Assembly: GCA_023168345.1 (NCBI GenBank)
Contig: AP025689.1
Location: forward strand, 1,486,001-1,550,000
Source of the DNA: Lysinibacillus sp. PLM2
Lineage (GTDB): Bacteria > Bacillota > Bacilli > Bacillales_A > Planococcaceae
DNA: 64,000 nucleotides
Direction: 5' to 3'
Shown here: positions 56,173 through 64,000 of the stretch, piece after piece
How positions within the stretch are numbered: position 1 is the first letter of the stretch
How the letters are laid out: each line of letters begins with the position of its first letter
Translations under genes and position numbers: made by a program
Notes under the pieces: generated by a model
Databases searched by the model: none
What the model saw: the letters and a program-made list of their open reading frames with translations, nothing else
Told to the model about the DNA's origin: nothing

Positions 56173-57401
56173 GTCATGATAAGTGGGATGAAAATAAAAT
56201 CGAAGAATTACTATCAAGTTTCCCTAAAGTAAAAGACACTCGTTCGAAAGAAGATATCCTGCAAAAATTAAAAGATGACGGCGTTTTTGATGAAGAGCCT
56301 TCTGATTCACCTAAACAGACTAAAAAGAAAAAGAAGAACAATTGGATGCCTCCACTCATTACAATTGCAGCTATTGCGTTATTGGCAATTATGATTCCTT
56401 CATTGATGAAACAAATGAACCACAATAATGAGGAAGCAGCTTTGAGTACTTCAGGTGCTGAAGAGGCTACCGAAATGAGTACCTTTAACATAGAGGAAAG
56501 TGAAAGCAGTGCAAATGATCAGTCAAATATGAGCATAATGGATGATCAACGGCTAGGTATTGGAAAAACAGCTGTTTATCCTGAGGATTTAGAAGGGTAT
56601 ACACTCTTTACGCTTGGCCTTGAAAGTGATATGGCAACGAGCATTCCAGTATCGTTATTAATTCCGAATGAACAGATTGTAGAGGACTTGGGAAAAACGA
56701 ACCCAACTAGTGTTGAATTGTATAACTACTATGCACCACGGATTGATGAAAGTGCCCTTGGATTCTTAGACTATCACCCATATGTTGGAACGATTATGGA
56801 AGACGGAAACCAAGTCATTCATAGGATTGCAAATAATCATCCTTATGATATGTCATCTGCAACGATCGAAATTTATGACGATTCATTAATCGATACTTTC
56901 CCATCATACGATGAAGCGGTATTTCTTACGGAAGAAGGTACACCAATTATATTTGACCAAGAGGGTATGGAAAGAAAACCTTTAGCATTACAAGGTGAAA
57001 ACACCCACTATAGCTATTTCTTATTTGTTCAAAATGATGGGGCTGAGTATTTAGCTCCGAATAATAGAGAAACATTTGCTACTGTGGAAGAAGCATTAGA
57101 AGCGATGAAAATTGAAACGAATGATATTTATAAATCAGTTATTTTACCAAATATCGACTATACAACTTCTGTCGACGGCAATACAGTAACTGTCCAATTT
57201 ACGACACAGGTCGATTTAATGAACGAAGATCAAGTTGATGCGATGCAAATGATTGAAGGTATGTTATTAACAGCTGCAAGATTTGATATGCAAGTTAAGT
57301 TTGAAAATATTGTTCAGGAACAATGGGGAGGATTTGACTTTACAAATCCACTACCAATTCCAGTTAGTGCAAATAAGGTACCATTCATTTTAACTCAATA
57401 A
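56169..57401 (+). CDS. rsiX: RsiX-type anti-sigma X factor
   Basis: 410 residues. A short cytosolic N-terminus (~1-58, sigma-binding) ends in the Lys-rich stop-transfer KQTKKKKKNN, then one membrane helix (~60-80, WMPPLITIAAIALLAIMIPS), a Ser/Glu-rich linker and a large extracellular part with a GerMN-like fold to the end. It holds SigX at the membrane until signalled. It overlaps sigX by 4 bp (ATGA). Confidence 0.85.
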   Translation: MSHDKWDENKIEELLSSFPKVKDTRSKEDILQKLKDDGVFDEEPSDSPKQTKKKKKNNWMPPLITIAAIALLAIMIPSLMKQMNHNNEEAALSTSGAEEATEMSTFNIEESESSANDQSNMSIMDDQRLGIGKTAVYPEDLEGYTLFTLGLESDMATSIPVSLLIPNEQIVEDLGKTNPTSVELYNYYAPRIDESALGFLDYHPYVGTIMEDGNQVIHRIANNHPYDMSSATIEIYDDSLIDTFPSYDEAVFLTEEGTPIIFDQEGMERKPLALQGENTHYSYFLFVQNDGAEYLAPNNRETFATVEEALEAMKIETNDIYKSVILPNIDYTTSVDGNTVTVQFTTQVDLMNEDQVDAMQMIEGMLLTAARFDMQVKFENIVQEQWGGFDFTNPLPIPVSANKVPFILTQ

Positions 57402-57416
57402 ACATTTGAGCTTAGA

Positions 57417-57451
57417 AAGAATCCGCTTTAACTATGGCGGGTTCTTTTTTT
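57417..57451 (+). terminator. Terminator of sigX-rsiX
   Basis: AAGAATCCGC (57417-57426) and GCGGGTTCTT (57437-57446) pair with one G-T pair, followed by a T run. Confidence 0.85.
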
Positions 57452-57513
57452 ATAAAGGTAAACATGTACATCCGATATTTTAAAACTATTAAAATTAAAT
57501 CCAAGCAACTATC

Positions 57514-57542
57514 TTTACATTAATTGTTACACAAGATATAAT
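57514..57542 (+). promoter_or_regulatory. Sigma-A promoter of the ribU transcript
   Basis: TTTACA (57514-57519), 17 bp, and a perfect TATAAT (57537-57542). Transcription would begin near 57549, about 25 bp before the FMN aptamer. Confidence 0.75.
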
Positions 57543-57572
57543 GAAATCGTAATAAAAATTAAATATTGATTC

Positions 57573-57735
57573 ATCTTCGGGGCAGGGTGAAATTCCCGAT
57601 CGGCGGTGATAGAAGTTGCAATTTCTGACCATTCTTTGGAGGATGTTGTGAAACTTCTTTAGCCCGCGAGCTTGATTTTTGAGCAGGATTTGGTGCGATT
57701 CCAAAGCCGACAGTATAGTCTGGATGGGAGAAGGT
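57573..57735 (+). promoter_or_regulatory. FMN riboswitch (RFN element)
   Basis: All hallmark segments occur in order: ATCTTCGGGGCAGGGTGAAA, TTCCCGATCGGCGGTGATAG, AGCCCGCGAGC, GCAGGATTTGGTG, ATTCCAAAGCCGACAG and TAGTCTGGATGGGAGAAGG. The variable hairpin lies at ~57615-57660. FMN binding should promote early termination at the hairpin at 57899-57923. It controls ribU. Confidence 0.97.
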
Positions 57736-57898
57736 GAAGGTACGGTCGTCTTCGTTTTACGTAATGAAACGGACTTGTGCGTTTAAAGGTTTTAATGTAA
57801 AACATGGAAACCTTTGTTTGAGTATTCCTAATCGAATTACTCATTATTTAACGTACATTTCTTTAGTAAATAGACGCTTATTTAATTGTGCCTATTCT

Positions 57899-57936
57899 CC
57901 CTTATGCTACTATTGCATAGGGGATTTTCATTTTTG
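57899..57936 (+). terminator. Riboswitch-controlled terminator in the ribU leader
   Basis: CCCTTATGC (57899-57907) and GCATAGGGG (57915-57923) form the stem, followed by ATTTTCATTTTT. It lies between the FMN aptamer and ribU, as expected for transcriptional attenuation. Confidence 0.75.
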
Positions 57937-58000
57937 TAAACGAAAAAAAGACTGTCCTTTCTTCTTGCGAGTTGAATCAGCAAAGAGGAGAGATTCATTT

Positions 58001-58579
58001 ATGCGTAAGCAAAACATGAAGTTACGTTCTTTCGTAACGATCGCCATGTTAAGTAGCATTTCTTTCTTATTAATGTTACTAAATTTCCCACTACCATGGT
58101 TCCCTGTATTTTTACAAATTGATTTTAGTGATGTTCCAGCATTAATAGCTGCCATTACAATGGGACCAGTAGCAGGTATATTAGTAGAATTGGTTAAAAA
58201 TATCCTAGATTGGATTTTCTCTGGTGCACCAACGGGTGTGCCTGTCGGACATATGGCAAACTTTGCAACCGGAATCTTATTTATTTTACCTGCTTACTAT
58301 ATTTATAAAAAATTCAGCACACTAAAAGGTTTAGCTGTTGGCCTAGTAGTTGGTACAATTATTATGTCAGTTGGAATGAGCGTGTTGAATTACTTTGCTT
58401 TCCTTCCAATGTACACCTATTTACTAGGTTGGGGAACATTCGATATGTATGAAACAATCGTTTTAGGTATATTACCGTTCAATGTGATTAAAGGAATTTT
58501 ATTAATGGTCATTGCAATGGTTTTATTCAGAACAATGAAAACATGGATTGAAAATCAAAGATCACAATACTTAATATAA
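58001..58579 (+). CDS. ribU: RibU, riboflavin ECF-transporter substrate-binding subunit
   Basis: 192 residues with six hydrophobic helices. NFPLPWFPVFLQIDFSDVPA and GPVAGILVELVKNILDW are the RibU signatures that bind riboflavin. It works with the shared EcfAA'T module, which is not in this window. I chose ATG 58001 after AGAGGAGAG; the frame is open far upstream through the riboswitch leader, which is not coding. Regulation is by the FMN riboswitch. B. subtilis ypaA is the counterpart. Confidence 0.93.
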   Translation: MRKQNMKLRSFVTIAMLSSISFLLMLLNFPLPWFPVFLQIDFSDVPALIAAITMGPVAGILVELVKNILDWIFSGAPTGVPVGHMANFATGILFILPAYYIYKKFSTLKGLAVGLVVGTIIMSVGMSVLNYFAFLPMYTYLLGWGTFDMYETIVLGILPFNVIKGILLMVIAMVLFRTMKTWIENQRSQYLI

Positions 58580-58591
58580 ATGTTAGAAAAG

Positions 58592-58621
58592 CCAACACTT
58601 CAAAGGGTGTTGGTTTTTTTT
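58592..58621 (+). terminator. Terminator of ribU
   Basis: CCAACAC (58592-58598) and GTGTTGG (58607-58613) are followed by eight T. Confidence 0.9.
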
Positions 58622-58681
58622 ATACCCATAACAATCCGTTTTTTCATCTTTTTTCGAGATTAATAATATCTAAAATGCGTA

Positions 58682-58698
58682 TGTTATTTTTTCTAACA
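58682..58698. promoter_or_regulatory. GlnR/TnrA operator
   Basis: TGTTATTTTTTCTAACA matches the consensus TGTTA-N7-TAACA exactly. It lies directly upstream of the glnRA promoter -35, so GlnR should autorepress under nitrogen excess. Confidence 0.9.
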
Positions 58699-58703
58699 TG
58701 GTA

Positions 58704-58732
58704 TTGCTATTAGAAGTTACATAGTTTAAAAT
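58704..58732 (+). promoter_or_regulatory. Sigma-A promoter of glnR-glnA
   Basis: TTGCTA (58704-58709), 17 bp, TAAAAT (58727-58732), just after the GlnR operator. Confidence 0.65.
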
Positions 58733-58758
58733 AAGACTATGAAAGGGAGGAGATGTCG

Positions 58759-59154
58759 ATGAGTCGAGAGTTTCGAAGAGCTATGCCGTTACTCCCTATT
58801 AGCATGGTAATGCAATTAACGGAGCTAACTGCAAGACAAATTCGATACTATGAAGAGCACAAACTAATAGAGCCTGCAAGATCTGAAGGCAATCGTAGAA
58901 TGTTTTCCTTAGATGATGTTGATGCATTGTTAGAAATTCGTGAACTTCTTGACCAAGGTATTAATATGGCAGGAATCAAAAAAGTATTTGATATGCGGAA
59001 AACAAACAATGTAAAAAGTTCTAACAACTTATCGATATCAGATGCTGAACTTAGATCAATATTAAGAGAAGAAATGCAACAAGCGCAAATCATGCAAAAA
59101 TCATCTTTACGACAGGGGGATTTATCTCGCTTTTTTCCTATGAAAAGTGAGTAG
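58759..59154 (+). CDS. glnR: GlnR, MerR-type nitrogen repressor
   Basis: 131 residues. The MerR HTH has VMQLTELTARQIRYYEEHKL and RSEGNRRMFSLDDV. The C-terminal tail ending SSLRQGDLSRFFPMKSE senses feedback-inhibited glutamine synthetase. It represses glnRA, ure and tnrA genes when glutamine is abundant. I chose ATG 58759 for spacing to GGGAGGAG. glnA follows after 51 bp. Confidence 0.95.
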   Translation: MSREFRRAMPLLPISMVMQLTELTARQIRYYEEHKLIEPARSEGNRRMFSLDDVDALLEIRELLDQGINMAGIKKVFDMRKTNNVKSSNNLSISDAELRSILREEMQQAQIMQKSSLRQGDLSRFFPMKSE

Positions 59155-59205
59155 ATTATATTTTTTAAACTATTTTCTAAAAAATTTTTAGGAGTGTGGA
59201 AAAAA

Positions 59206-60540
59206 ATGAGTAAGTACACAAAAGAAGATATTAAAAGAATCGTGCAAGAAGAAAATGTAAAGTATATTCGTTTACAATTTACTGACATTTTAGGGACTAT
59301 TAAAAACGTAGAAATTCCTTTAAGCCAATTAGATAAAGCATTAGACGACAAAATGATGTTTGACGGATCTTCAATTGAAGGTTTCGTACGTATCGAAGAA
59401 TCTGACATGTACTTAAAACCAGATTTAGATACATTCGTAATTTTCCCTTGGACAGCTGAAAAAGGGAAAGTTGCACGTCTTATTTGTGACATTACAAATC
59501 CTGATGGTACGCCGTTTGATGGTGATCCACGTTCAAACTTAAAACGTGTTCTTAAAAATATGGAAGAACTAGGATTCACAAGCTTTAACTTAGGGCCTGA
59601 GCCAGAATTCTTCTTATTCAAATTAGATGAAAAAGGCCAACCAACATTAGAATTAAACGATTCTGGTGGCTACTTCGACCTAGCACCAACAGATCTTGGA
59701 GAAAACTGCCGTCGTGATATCGTGTTAGAGCTTGAAGAAATGGGCTTTGAAATCGAAGCTTCTCACCACGAGGTTGCACCAGGTCAACACGAAATTGACT
59801 TTAAATATGCAAATGCAATAGAAGCATGTGATAACATCCAAACATTTAAATTAGTTGTTAAAACAATCGCACGTAAACATGGATTACATGCAACATTTAT
59901 GCCAAAACCTTTATTCGGTGTAAACGGTTCAGGTATGCACTCTAACTTATCACTATTCAGTGGTGACAAAAATGCATTCTGGGATGAAAGTGCAGATTTG
60001 CAATTATCAGAAACTGCGCTTCAATTCATGGCGGGTATTATGAAGCATGCGAAAGCATTTACTGCTGTTACTAACCCATTAGTAAACTCTTATAAACGTT
60101 TAGTACCTGGTTATGAAGCTCCATGTTACATCGCTTGGTCAGCTCGCAATCGTTCGCCATTAATTCGTATTCCGGCTTCACGTGGTTTATCAACTCGTAT
60201 CGAAGTACGTTCTGTTGACCCTGCTGCTAATCCATACTTAGCTATGGCTGTATTATTAGAAGCTGGTTTAGATGGAATTCGTAACGGATTAACACCGCCA
60301 GCTCCAGTCGATCGCAATATCTATGTAATGAGCAATGCTGAATTAAAAGAAAACGGTATTGAAAGTTTACCAGGATCATTAGCAGAAGCTTTACTAGAAT
60401 TAGAGAATGATGCAATAATCAAAGGTGCTTTAGGCGATCACATTTACTCTAACTACAAAGAAGCGAAAGAAATTGAGTTTGATATGTTCCGTATTGCAGT
60501 TCACCCATGGGAACGTGATCAATATTTACAAATGTATTAA
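59206..60540 (+). CDS. glnA: Glutamine synthetase, type I
   Basis: 444 residues, the exact Bacillus length. Visible motifs are [13 protein letters not shown], the ATP-site [25 protein letters not shown], the [12 protein letters not shown] loop, and the feedback region with Arg in [11 protein letters not shown]. It condenses ammonium and glutamate, and its feedback-inhibited form binds GlnR and TnrA. ATG 59206 follows AGGAGTG; a longer GTG start overlaps that site. Operon with glnR. Confidence 0.98.
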   Translation: MSKYTKEDIKRIVQEENVKYIRLQFTDILGTIKNVEIPLSQLDKALDDKMMFDGSSIEGFVRIEESDMYLKPDLDTFVIFPWTAEKGKVARLICDITNPDGTPFDGDPRSNLKRVLKNMEELGFTSFNLGPEPEFFLFKLDEKGQPTLELNDSGGYFDLAPTDLGENCRRDIVLELEEMGFEIEASHHEVAPGQHEIDFKYANAIEACDNIQTFKLVVKTIARKHGLHATFMPKPLFGVNGSGMHSNLSLFSGDKNAFWDESADLQLSETALQFMAGIMKHAKAFTAVTNPLVNSYKRLVPGYEAPCYIAWSARNRSPLIRIPASRGLSTRIEVRSVDPAANPYLAMAVLLEAGLDGIRNGLTPPAPVDRNIYVMSNAELKENGIESLPGSLAEALLELENDAIIKGALGDHIYSNYKEAKEIEFDMFRIAVHPWERDQYLQMY

Positions 60541-60565
60541 GATTCAAAACAATGAATTTATAATA

Positions 60566-60599
60566 AGATGCTAGAGCTTTACGCTCTGGCATCTTTTTT
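60566..60599 (+). terminator. Terminator of glnRA
   Basis: AGATGCTAGAGC (60566-60577) and GCTCTGGCATCT (60583-60594) pair with one mismatch and are followed by T6. Confidence 0.88.
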
Positions 60600-60782
60600 G
60601 TGGTTGGATTTTATATAAACTATTATGTTTTTCTAAATATTCCTTATATTAATAGGCATACAATGATTAACAAGTACGCTTTAAAGATAGTACGCATTCT
60701 ATTTTGATTCTTCATGATAAAAATATAAAAACATATATTGATAAAGAATTGAATAGTCTTTATTTTGAAAAGGAGAGATGAT

Positions 60783-61538
60783 GTGCAAAAAAAGTGGGTT
60801 TCTTATTCTCTTTTGGTTATTGTGATATGTACCTTTAGCTGGACAATTTATACGGGATTATTCTTTCCAAATAATGCTAGTGAAACAGGTGTTGTAATAG
60901 GTAGTAACGATATTAAACTTGATGAAGAAGAGGTATCCGCGGAATCTGAAGAACATAGTTATTCCTCTGATGAAATAAACGAAAGTCAAAATGATGAAGA
61001 ACAAAAAGTTAAGGGACAAGAGCAAATAGAAAATGAAGGACACACCCCAAATGTAAGTAACGGCATTGGTCATGTATGGCATGGGCATTCACATATTATC
61101 AATAATACTGAGGTTATGGAAGTAGAAGAGAAAGCACCCGAATTTGTAACAAAGACTTTGGACGGAGAAACGGTTAGACTTTCAGATTTTTTAGGAAAAA
61201 AAGTGATCATAAATTTTTGGACAACTTGGTGCCCACCATGTCAAGAAGAGATTCCTGAATTACAAAAATTCTACGAAAACTCAGCTAGTAGTCATAATGT
61301 TGTATTAGTTGGATTAAATATTACGGATCAAGATTATGGAATCGATGTGATTCAGCAATTCAGAGATTACTATAGTATCACTTATCCAATTTTACTAGAT
61401 GAAACAGGAGATATATCGTTAAGCTATGATATATTAACGATACCTACAACTTATATTATTGATGAAAAAGGAAATCTTGAGAAACAAATTTTAGGTCCAC
61501 TTACTGAGGAAATGCTGAATGATGTATTGAAGGATTAA
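60783..61538 (+). CDS. Membrane-anchored thioredoxin-like protein (TlpA/ResA family) with acidic, His-rich linker
   Basis: 251 residues. One membrane helix (~5-24) is followed by an acidic Ser/Glu linker (~45-85), a His cluster HVWHGHSH (~97-104), and an extracellular thioredoxin domain with WTTWCPPC (Cys ~150 and 153) and cis-Pro in LTIPTTYII. CPPC is the TlpA-type motif for thiol-disulfide exchange. The long linker with a possible metal-binding His patch is unusual. I chose GTG 60783 after AAAAGGAGA. It is monocistronic between glnA and fabI; partners unknown. Confidence 0.82.
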   Translation: MQKKWVSYSLLVIVICTFSWTIYTGLFFPNNASETGVVIGSNDIKLDEEEVSAESEEHSYSSDEINESQNDEEQKVKGQEQIENEGHTPNVSNGIGHVWHGHSHIINNTEVMEVEEKAPEFVTKTLDGETVRLSDFLGKKVIINFWTTWCPPCQEEIPELQKFYENSASSHNVVLVGLNITDQDYGIDVIQQFRDYYSITYPILLDETGDISLSYDILTIPTTYIIDEKGNLEKQILGPLTEEMLNDVLKD

Positions 61539-61576
61539 AATGTAGCCTCTGTATGAAGATGTTTTTTAAAAAAGAA

Positions 61577-61605
61577 CTGTCTAGAAAAAATACATTTCTA
61601 GACAG
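61577..61605 (-). terminator. Terminator of fabI (convergent region)
   Basis: CTGTCTAGAAA (61577-61587) and TTTCTAGACAG (61595-61605) are perfect arms. Read leftward a T-rich tract follows, so it serves fabI and possibly the convergent thioredoxin gene. Confidence 0.88.
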
Positions 61606-61622
61606 CTCCTTCTTCGTTTTAG

Positions 61623-62399
61623 TTACCCCATAATATGATATCCAGAGTCAACATAGATTGTTTCCCCTGTTACACCACTTGAAAGGTTACTTAACATGAC
61701 GATTGTCATGTTTGCAACTTCTTCTTGAGTAATGTTTCGTTTTAATGGAGATTTTTCTTCAATTTGGTGAAGGATCGTGTTAAAGCTTGGGACACCTTTA
61801 GCAGCTAAAGTACGGATTGCACCGGCAGAAATAGCGTTGACACGAATTCCATTAGCACCTAAGTCAGCCGCTAAATAACGTGTTGAAGCTTCGAGAGCAG
61901 CTTTCGCAACACCCATCACATTGTATCCATCTAGAACACGTTCCGCACCTAGGTAAGACATCGTTACGATAGAGCCACCTTCAGTCATGTATGGTAGAGC
62001 TGCTTTTGCAACTGCGATTAATGAATAGGCACTTGTATCCTGTGCGAATGCATAGCCATCACGTGTTGTTTCAACGAAGCGGTTATGTAGATCTTCCGCA
62101 TTAGCAAAGGCAACCGAATGCACAATGCCGTGAACGACTCCAAACTGTTCTCCGATTTGCTGGAAAGCAGCTGCAATACTTTCATCACTATTTACATCGC
62201 ATTCCACAACCGCGGTGTTATAATCTTGGTAATCATTTAAAACCTTTTCGATTTTACCTTTAGAACGTTCTTTTCTATATGTAAAGATTACATTAGCGCC
62301 AACTTCTAATAATTTTTTAGCGATTCCCCATGCGATACTGCGTTCGTTAGCTACACCCATTACCACAATATTCTTATCTTTTAATTGTAAAATGTCCAT
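61623..62399 (-). CDS. fabI: FabI, enoyl-[ACP] reductase
   Basis: 258 residues, SDR fold. VMGVANERSIAWGIAKKL is the FabI-type cofactor loop, and the catalytic Tyr-x6-Lys is in GYNVMGVAKAALEA. SAGAIRTLAAKGVPSFN is the substrate-binding loop. It reduces enoyl-ACP in each round of fatty acid elongation. Monocistronic, leftward; AAAGGGG precedes ATG 62399. Confidence 0.96.
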   Translation of the reverse strand: MDILQLKDKNIVVMGVANERSIAWGIAKKLLEVGANVIFTYRKERSKGKIEKVLNDYQDYNTAVVECDVNSDESIAAAFQQIGEQFGVVHGIVHSVAFANAEDLHNRFVETTRDGYAFAQDTSAYSLIAVAKAALPYMTEGGSIVTMSYLGAERVLDGYNVMGVAKAALEASTRYLAADLGANGIRVNAISAGAIRTLAAKGVPSFNTILHQIEEKSPLKRNITQEEVANMTIVMLSNLSSGVTGETIYVDSGYHIMG

Positions 62400-62524
62400 T
62401 TCAGATACCCCTTTAACTTTTTTATAATATCAGTTATTAGTACCAACTACTAAAAAGATTTTAACAGTTATTTCTGTAAATATCAACAGAATTATAGTAC
62501 CCTTTGATGATAGGAGGTAATCTT

Positions 62525-63196
62525 ATGGGCCTATCTGTAAAACAAATGATTGAATTAAATAATAAAAAACGACAATTATTAACTTCTGAAAATGAATCAT
62601 ATTATAGTAATCTACTTGTTTATATAAGATCTATTGGATTTAAAAATGAAAAAGCTATGGAAGAAAAACTTTTGGAAATATTGGACAAATTAATAAAAGG
62701 ACAAAATGAAGGGGATAGTGCTGAAGATTTATTTGGAATATCAGCAAAAGACCTTGGAAATGAAATCCTTCAATCGATTCCAGAAGCATCATTCAAGGAA
62801 AAAATGGAATTTGGACTTGAAATAGGGTTAACTCTATTTGGATGGTTCCTAGTGATTTGGGGAATTGTCCCACTTATTAAAAATGAAAATCCAATTGTAT
62901 ATCTTGGCTCATTTGTAGTTTCACTTGTATTATTAGTAGTATCATTATCTTTCATGATTATCTTAATAATGGGAGTTTTAAAGAAAAATGCTTTCGAGAA
63001 TAAGAGAAATTCAAATAAAATAATCATTGCATCAGGGGGGATTGTTGGGTTACTTTTTGTAGCAAGTATCCTTGTTCAACTAGTAGTGCCGCCATTTGGC
63101 ATAGCTTTTGAAGTGACTTATTTTACACCGATTGGTTTAGGAAGCTTCTTTTTATTAGCAAGCTATCTGTTAAAAAAATCGAGAGAGTCAAAATAA
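62525..63196 (+). CDS. DUF1129 membrane protein
   Basis: 223 residues. The soluble N-terminal part (~1-85), with MIELNNKKRQLLTSENESYY and EDLFGISAKDLGNEIL, is the DUF1129 signature. Four membrane helices follow (~95-113, ~122-146, ~163-184, ~193-212). Function is unknown. GGAGG precedes ATG 62525; an earlier in-frame start overlaps that site. It is divergent from fabI and convergent with fer, sharing a terminator. Confidence 0.8.
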   Translation: MGLSVKQMIELNNKKRQLLTSENESYYSNLLVYIRSIGFKNEKAMEEKLLEILDKLIKGQNEGDSAEDLFGISAKDLGNEILQSIPEASFKEKMEFGLEIGLTLFGWFLVIWGIVPLIKNENPIVYLGSFVVSLVLLVVSLSFMIILIMGVLKKNAFENKRNSNKIIIASGGIVGLLFVASILVQLVVPPFGIAFEVTYFTPIGLGSFFLLASYLLKKSRESK

Positions 63197-63224
63197 AAAA
63201 GGACATGGGCGACATGTCCTTTTT
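63196..63224. terminator. Bidirectional terminator between DUF1129 gene and fer
   Basis: Perfect arms AAAAAGGACATG (63196-63207) and CATGTCCTTTTT (63213-63224) with T runs on both strands. It starts within the DUF1129 stop codon and ends 2 bp before the fer stop. Confidence 0.93.
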
Positions 63225-63225
63225 A

Positions 63226-63495
<270 letters not shown>

Positions 63496-63580
63496 TCAGC
63501 TTACATAGAAGCTACCTTACTATTCTAAAACGGTTTAAACTACTTTTCAACATAAATACTAAGAAATTGGAGTGCTTGAA

Positions 63581-64000
63581 TTGATATTTCAATCAATAGT
63601 CTTAAAAATTCTTCACAAATTAAATAGTGAACGTACGATTTCTGCGGTTTATCACTTAATTCGTGGAAAACGTTCAGGACAGACAATTCAAGATGTAGGT
63701 ATATTCCATTTGCATAAATTTTTCGGAATTTTACCGAAGCTAAGTAGAAAAATATTTGATGAAGAAATTAATAGTTTAATAGAAAATCAGTACATATCAA
63801 TTGTACAGGAATCGAACTATGAAGTAACGGAAAATGGCTTAAAAAAAGTGCAGGAGCCACTGCCGATTACTTTTGATGGTTGGCATTATCGAGGAAATGA
63901 ACATCTATTTTTTGCGAGATTATCTTTAATTGTTCAAAGTCTATCCCATCAAAAAAGAGGGATTATGAAGTTTATTCCTATACAACAAAACGAAGAAGTT
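63581..64000 (+). CDS. ypbB: YpbB-like HTH protein, N-terminal part (runs off the window)
   Basis: 140 codons are open to the window end. The protein starts MIFQSIVLKILHKLNSERTI, followed by SAVYHLIRGKRSGQTIQDVG and GILPKLSRKIFDEEINSLIE, the helical YpbB pattern that ends in a C-terminal HTH in full-length homologues. The start is TTG 63581, after TTGGAGTG. It is divergent from fer, and in B. subtilis ypbB overlaps the RecQ-type helicase gene recS, which would lie beyond the window. It likely assists that helicase. Confidence 0.8.
   Translation, partial: MIFQSIVLKILHKLNSERTISAVYHLIRGKRSGQTIQDVGIFHLHKFFGILPKLSRKIFDEEINSLIENQYISIVQESNYEVTENGLKKVQEPLPITFDGWHYRGNEHLFFARLSLIVQSLSHQKRGIMKFIPIQQNEEV

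Noticed and set aside
57734..58000. Extension of ribU by ~89 codons into the leader
   Set aside because: The extension covers the FMN riboswitch expression platform; a good ribosome binding site precedes ATG 58001.
58848..59621. 257-codon leftward ORF opposite glnR and glnA
   Set aside because: It is antisense to two well-identified genes and reflects their codon bias.

Overview
This window looks like a chromosomal segment of a low-GC, endospore-forming Firmicute. The best fit is the Planococcaceae/Caryophanaceae side of Bacillales (Lysinibacillus or Solibacillus type). The evidence is AT-rich DNA, strong AGGAGG-type ribosome binding sites, sporulation genes (spoIIAA-spoIIAB-sigF, spoVAF, sirA, a dacB-type carboxypeptidase) and a gene order that tracks Bacillus subtilis over several blocks. 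The genus is an inference from gene content. No rRNA, tRNA or CRISPR array was seen.

Layout. 1-8 kb is accessory DNA: a yndG/yndH/yndJ-like membrane cluster, a WYL-type regulator divergent from a VOC protein, small DUF proteins, a phosphoesterase, a lipoprotein, and gene-poor DNA with decayed ORFs. 8.2-10 kb is the SOS locus lexA | yneA-yneB with three LexA-box-like sites. In B. subtilis ynzC, tkt, sirA and yneF follow directly. Here a polysaccharide deacetylase/coiled-coil pair lies between yneB and ynzC, and a chemoreceptor plus a complete liaIHFSR envelope-stress operon lies between tkt and sirA. 21.8-28.8 kb resembles the yqkD-yqkE-yqkF-nudF-fur stretch and includes a permease behind a glycine riboswitch. 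31-42.4 kb carries xerD, deoB, pdp, a SulP transporter, the sigma-F operon with a fitting sigma-H promoter, spoVAF, lysA with a 35-codon companion ORF, and ribT. 42.5-50 kb carries a DUF309 gene, scpA-scpB, dacB, rluB and resABC.

50.3-52.8 kb is the most unusual part: a dimeric tandem array of about 52-bp half-units with imperfect palindromic cores. It is split by a 1450-bp IS3/IS150-type element that leaves a clean 4-bp target duplication. The array and IS separate resABC from resDE. 53-57.4 kb is resD-resE-sigX-rsiX. It is followed by an FMN riboswitch with ribU, glnR-glnA with a GlnR operator, a thioredoxin-like gene, fabI, a DUF1129 protein, ferredoxin and the start of ypbB.

Functionally the window joins DNA-damage response, envelope-stress sensing, redox/respiratory control with cytochrome c maturation, sporulation commitment, chromosome segregation, nucleoside salvage and nitrogen control. 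Most genes are recognisable core Bacillales genes. The novelty is in the repeat array, the insertions into conserved operons, the riboswitch-defined transporter, a few small or decayed ORFs and some unusual domain combinations.
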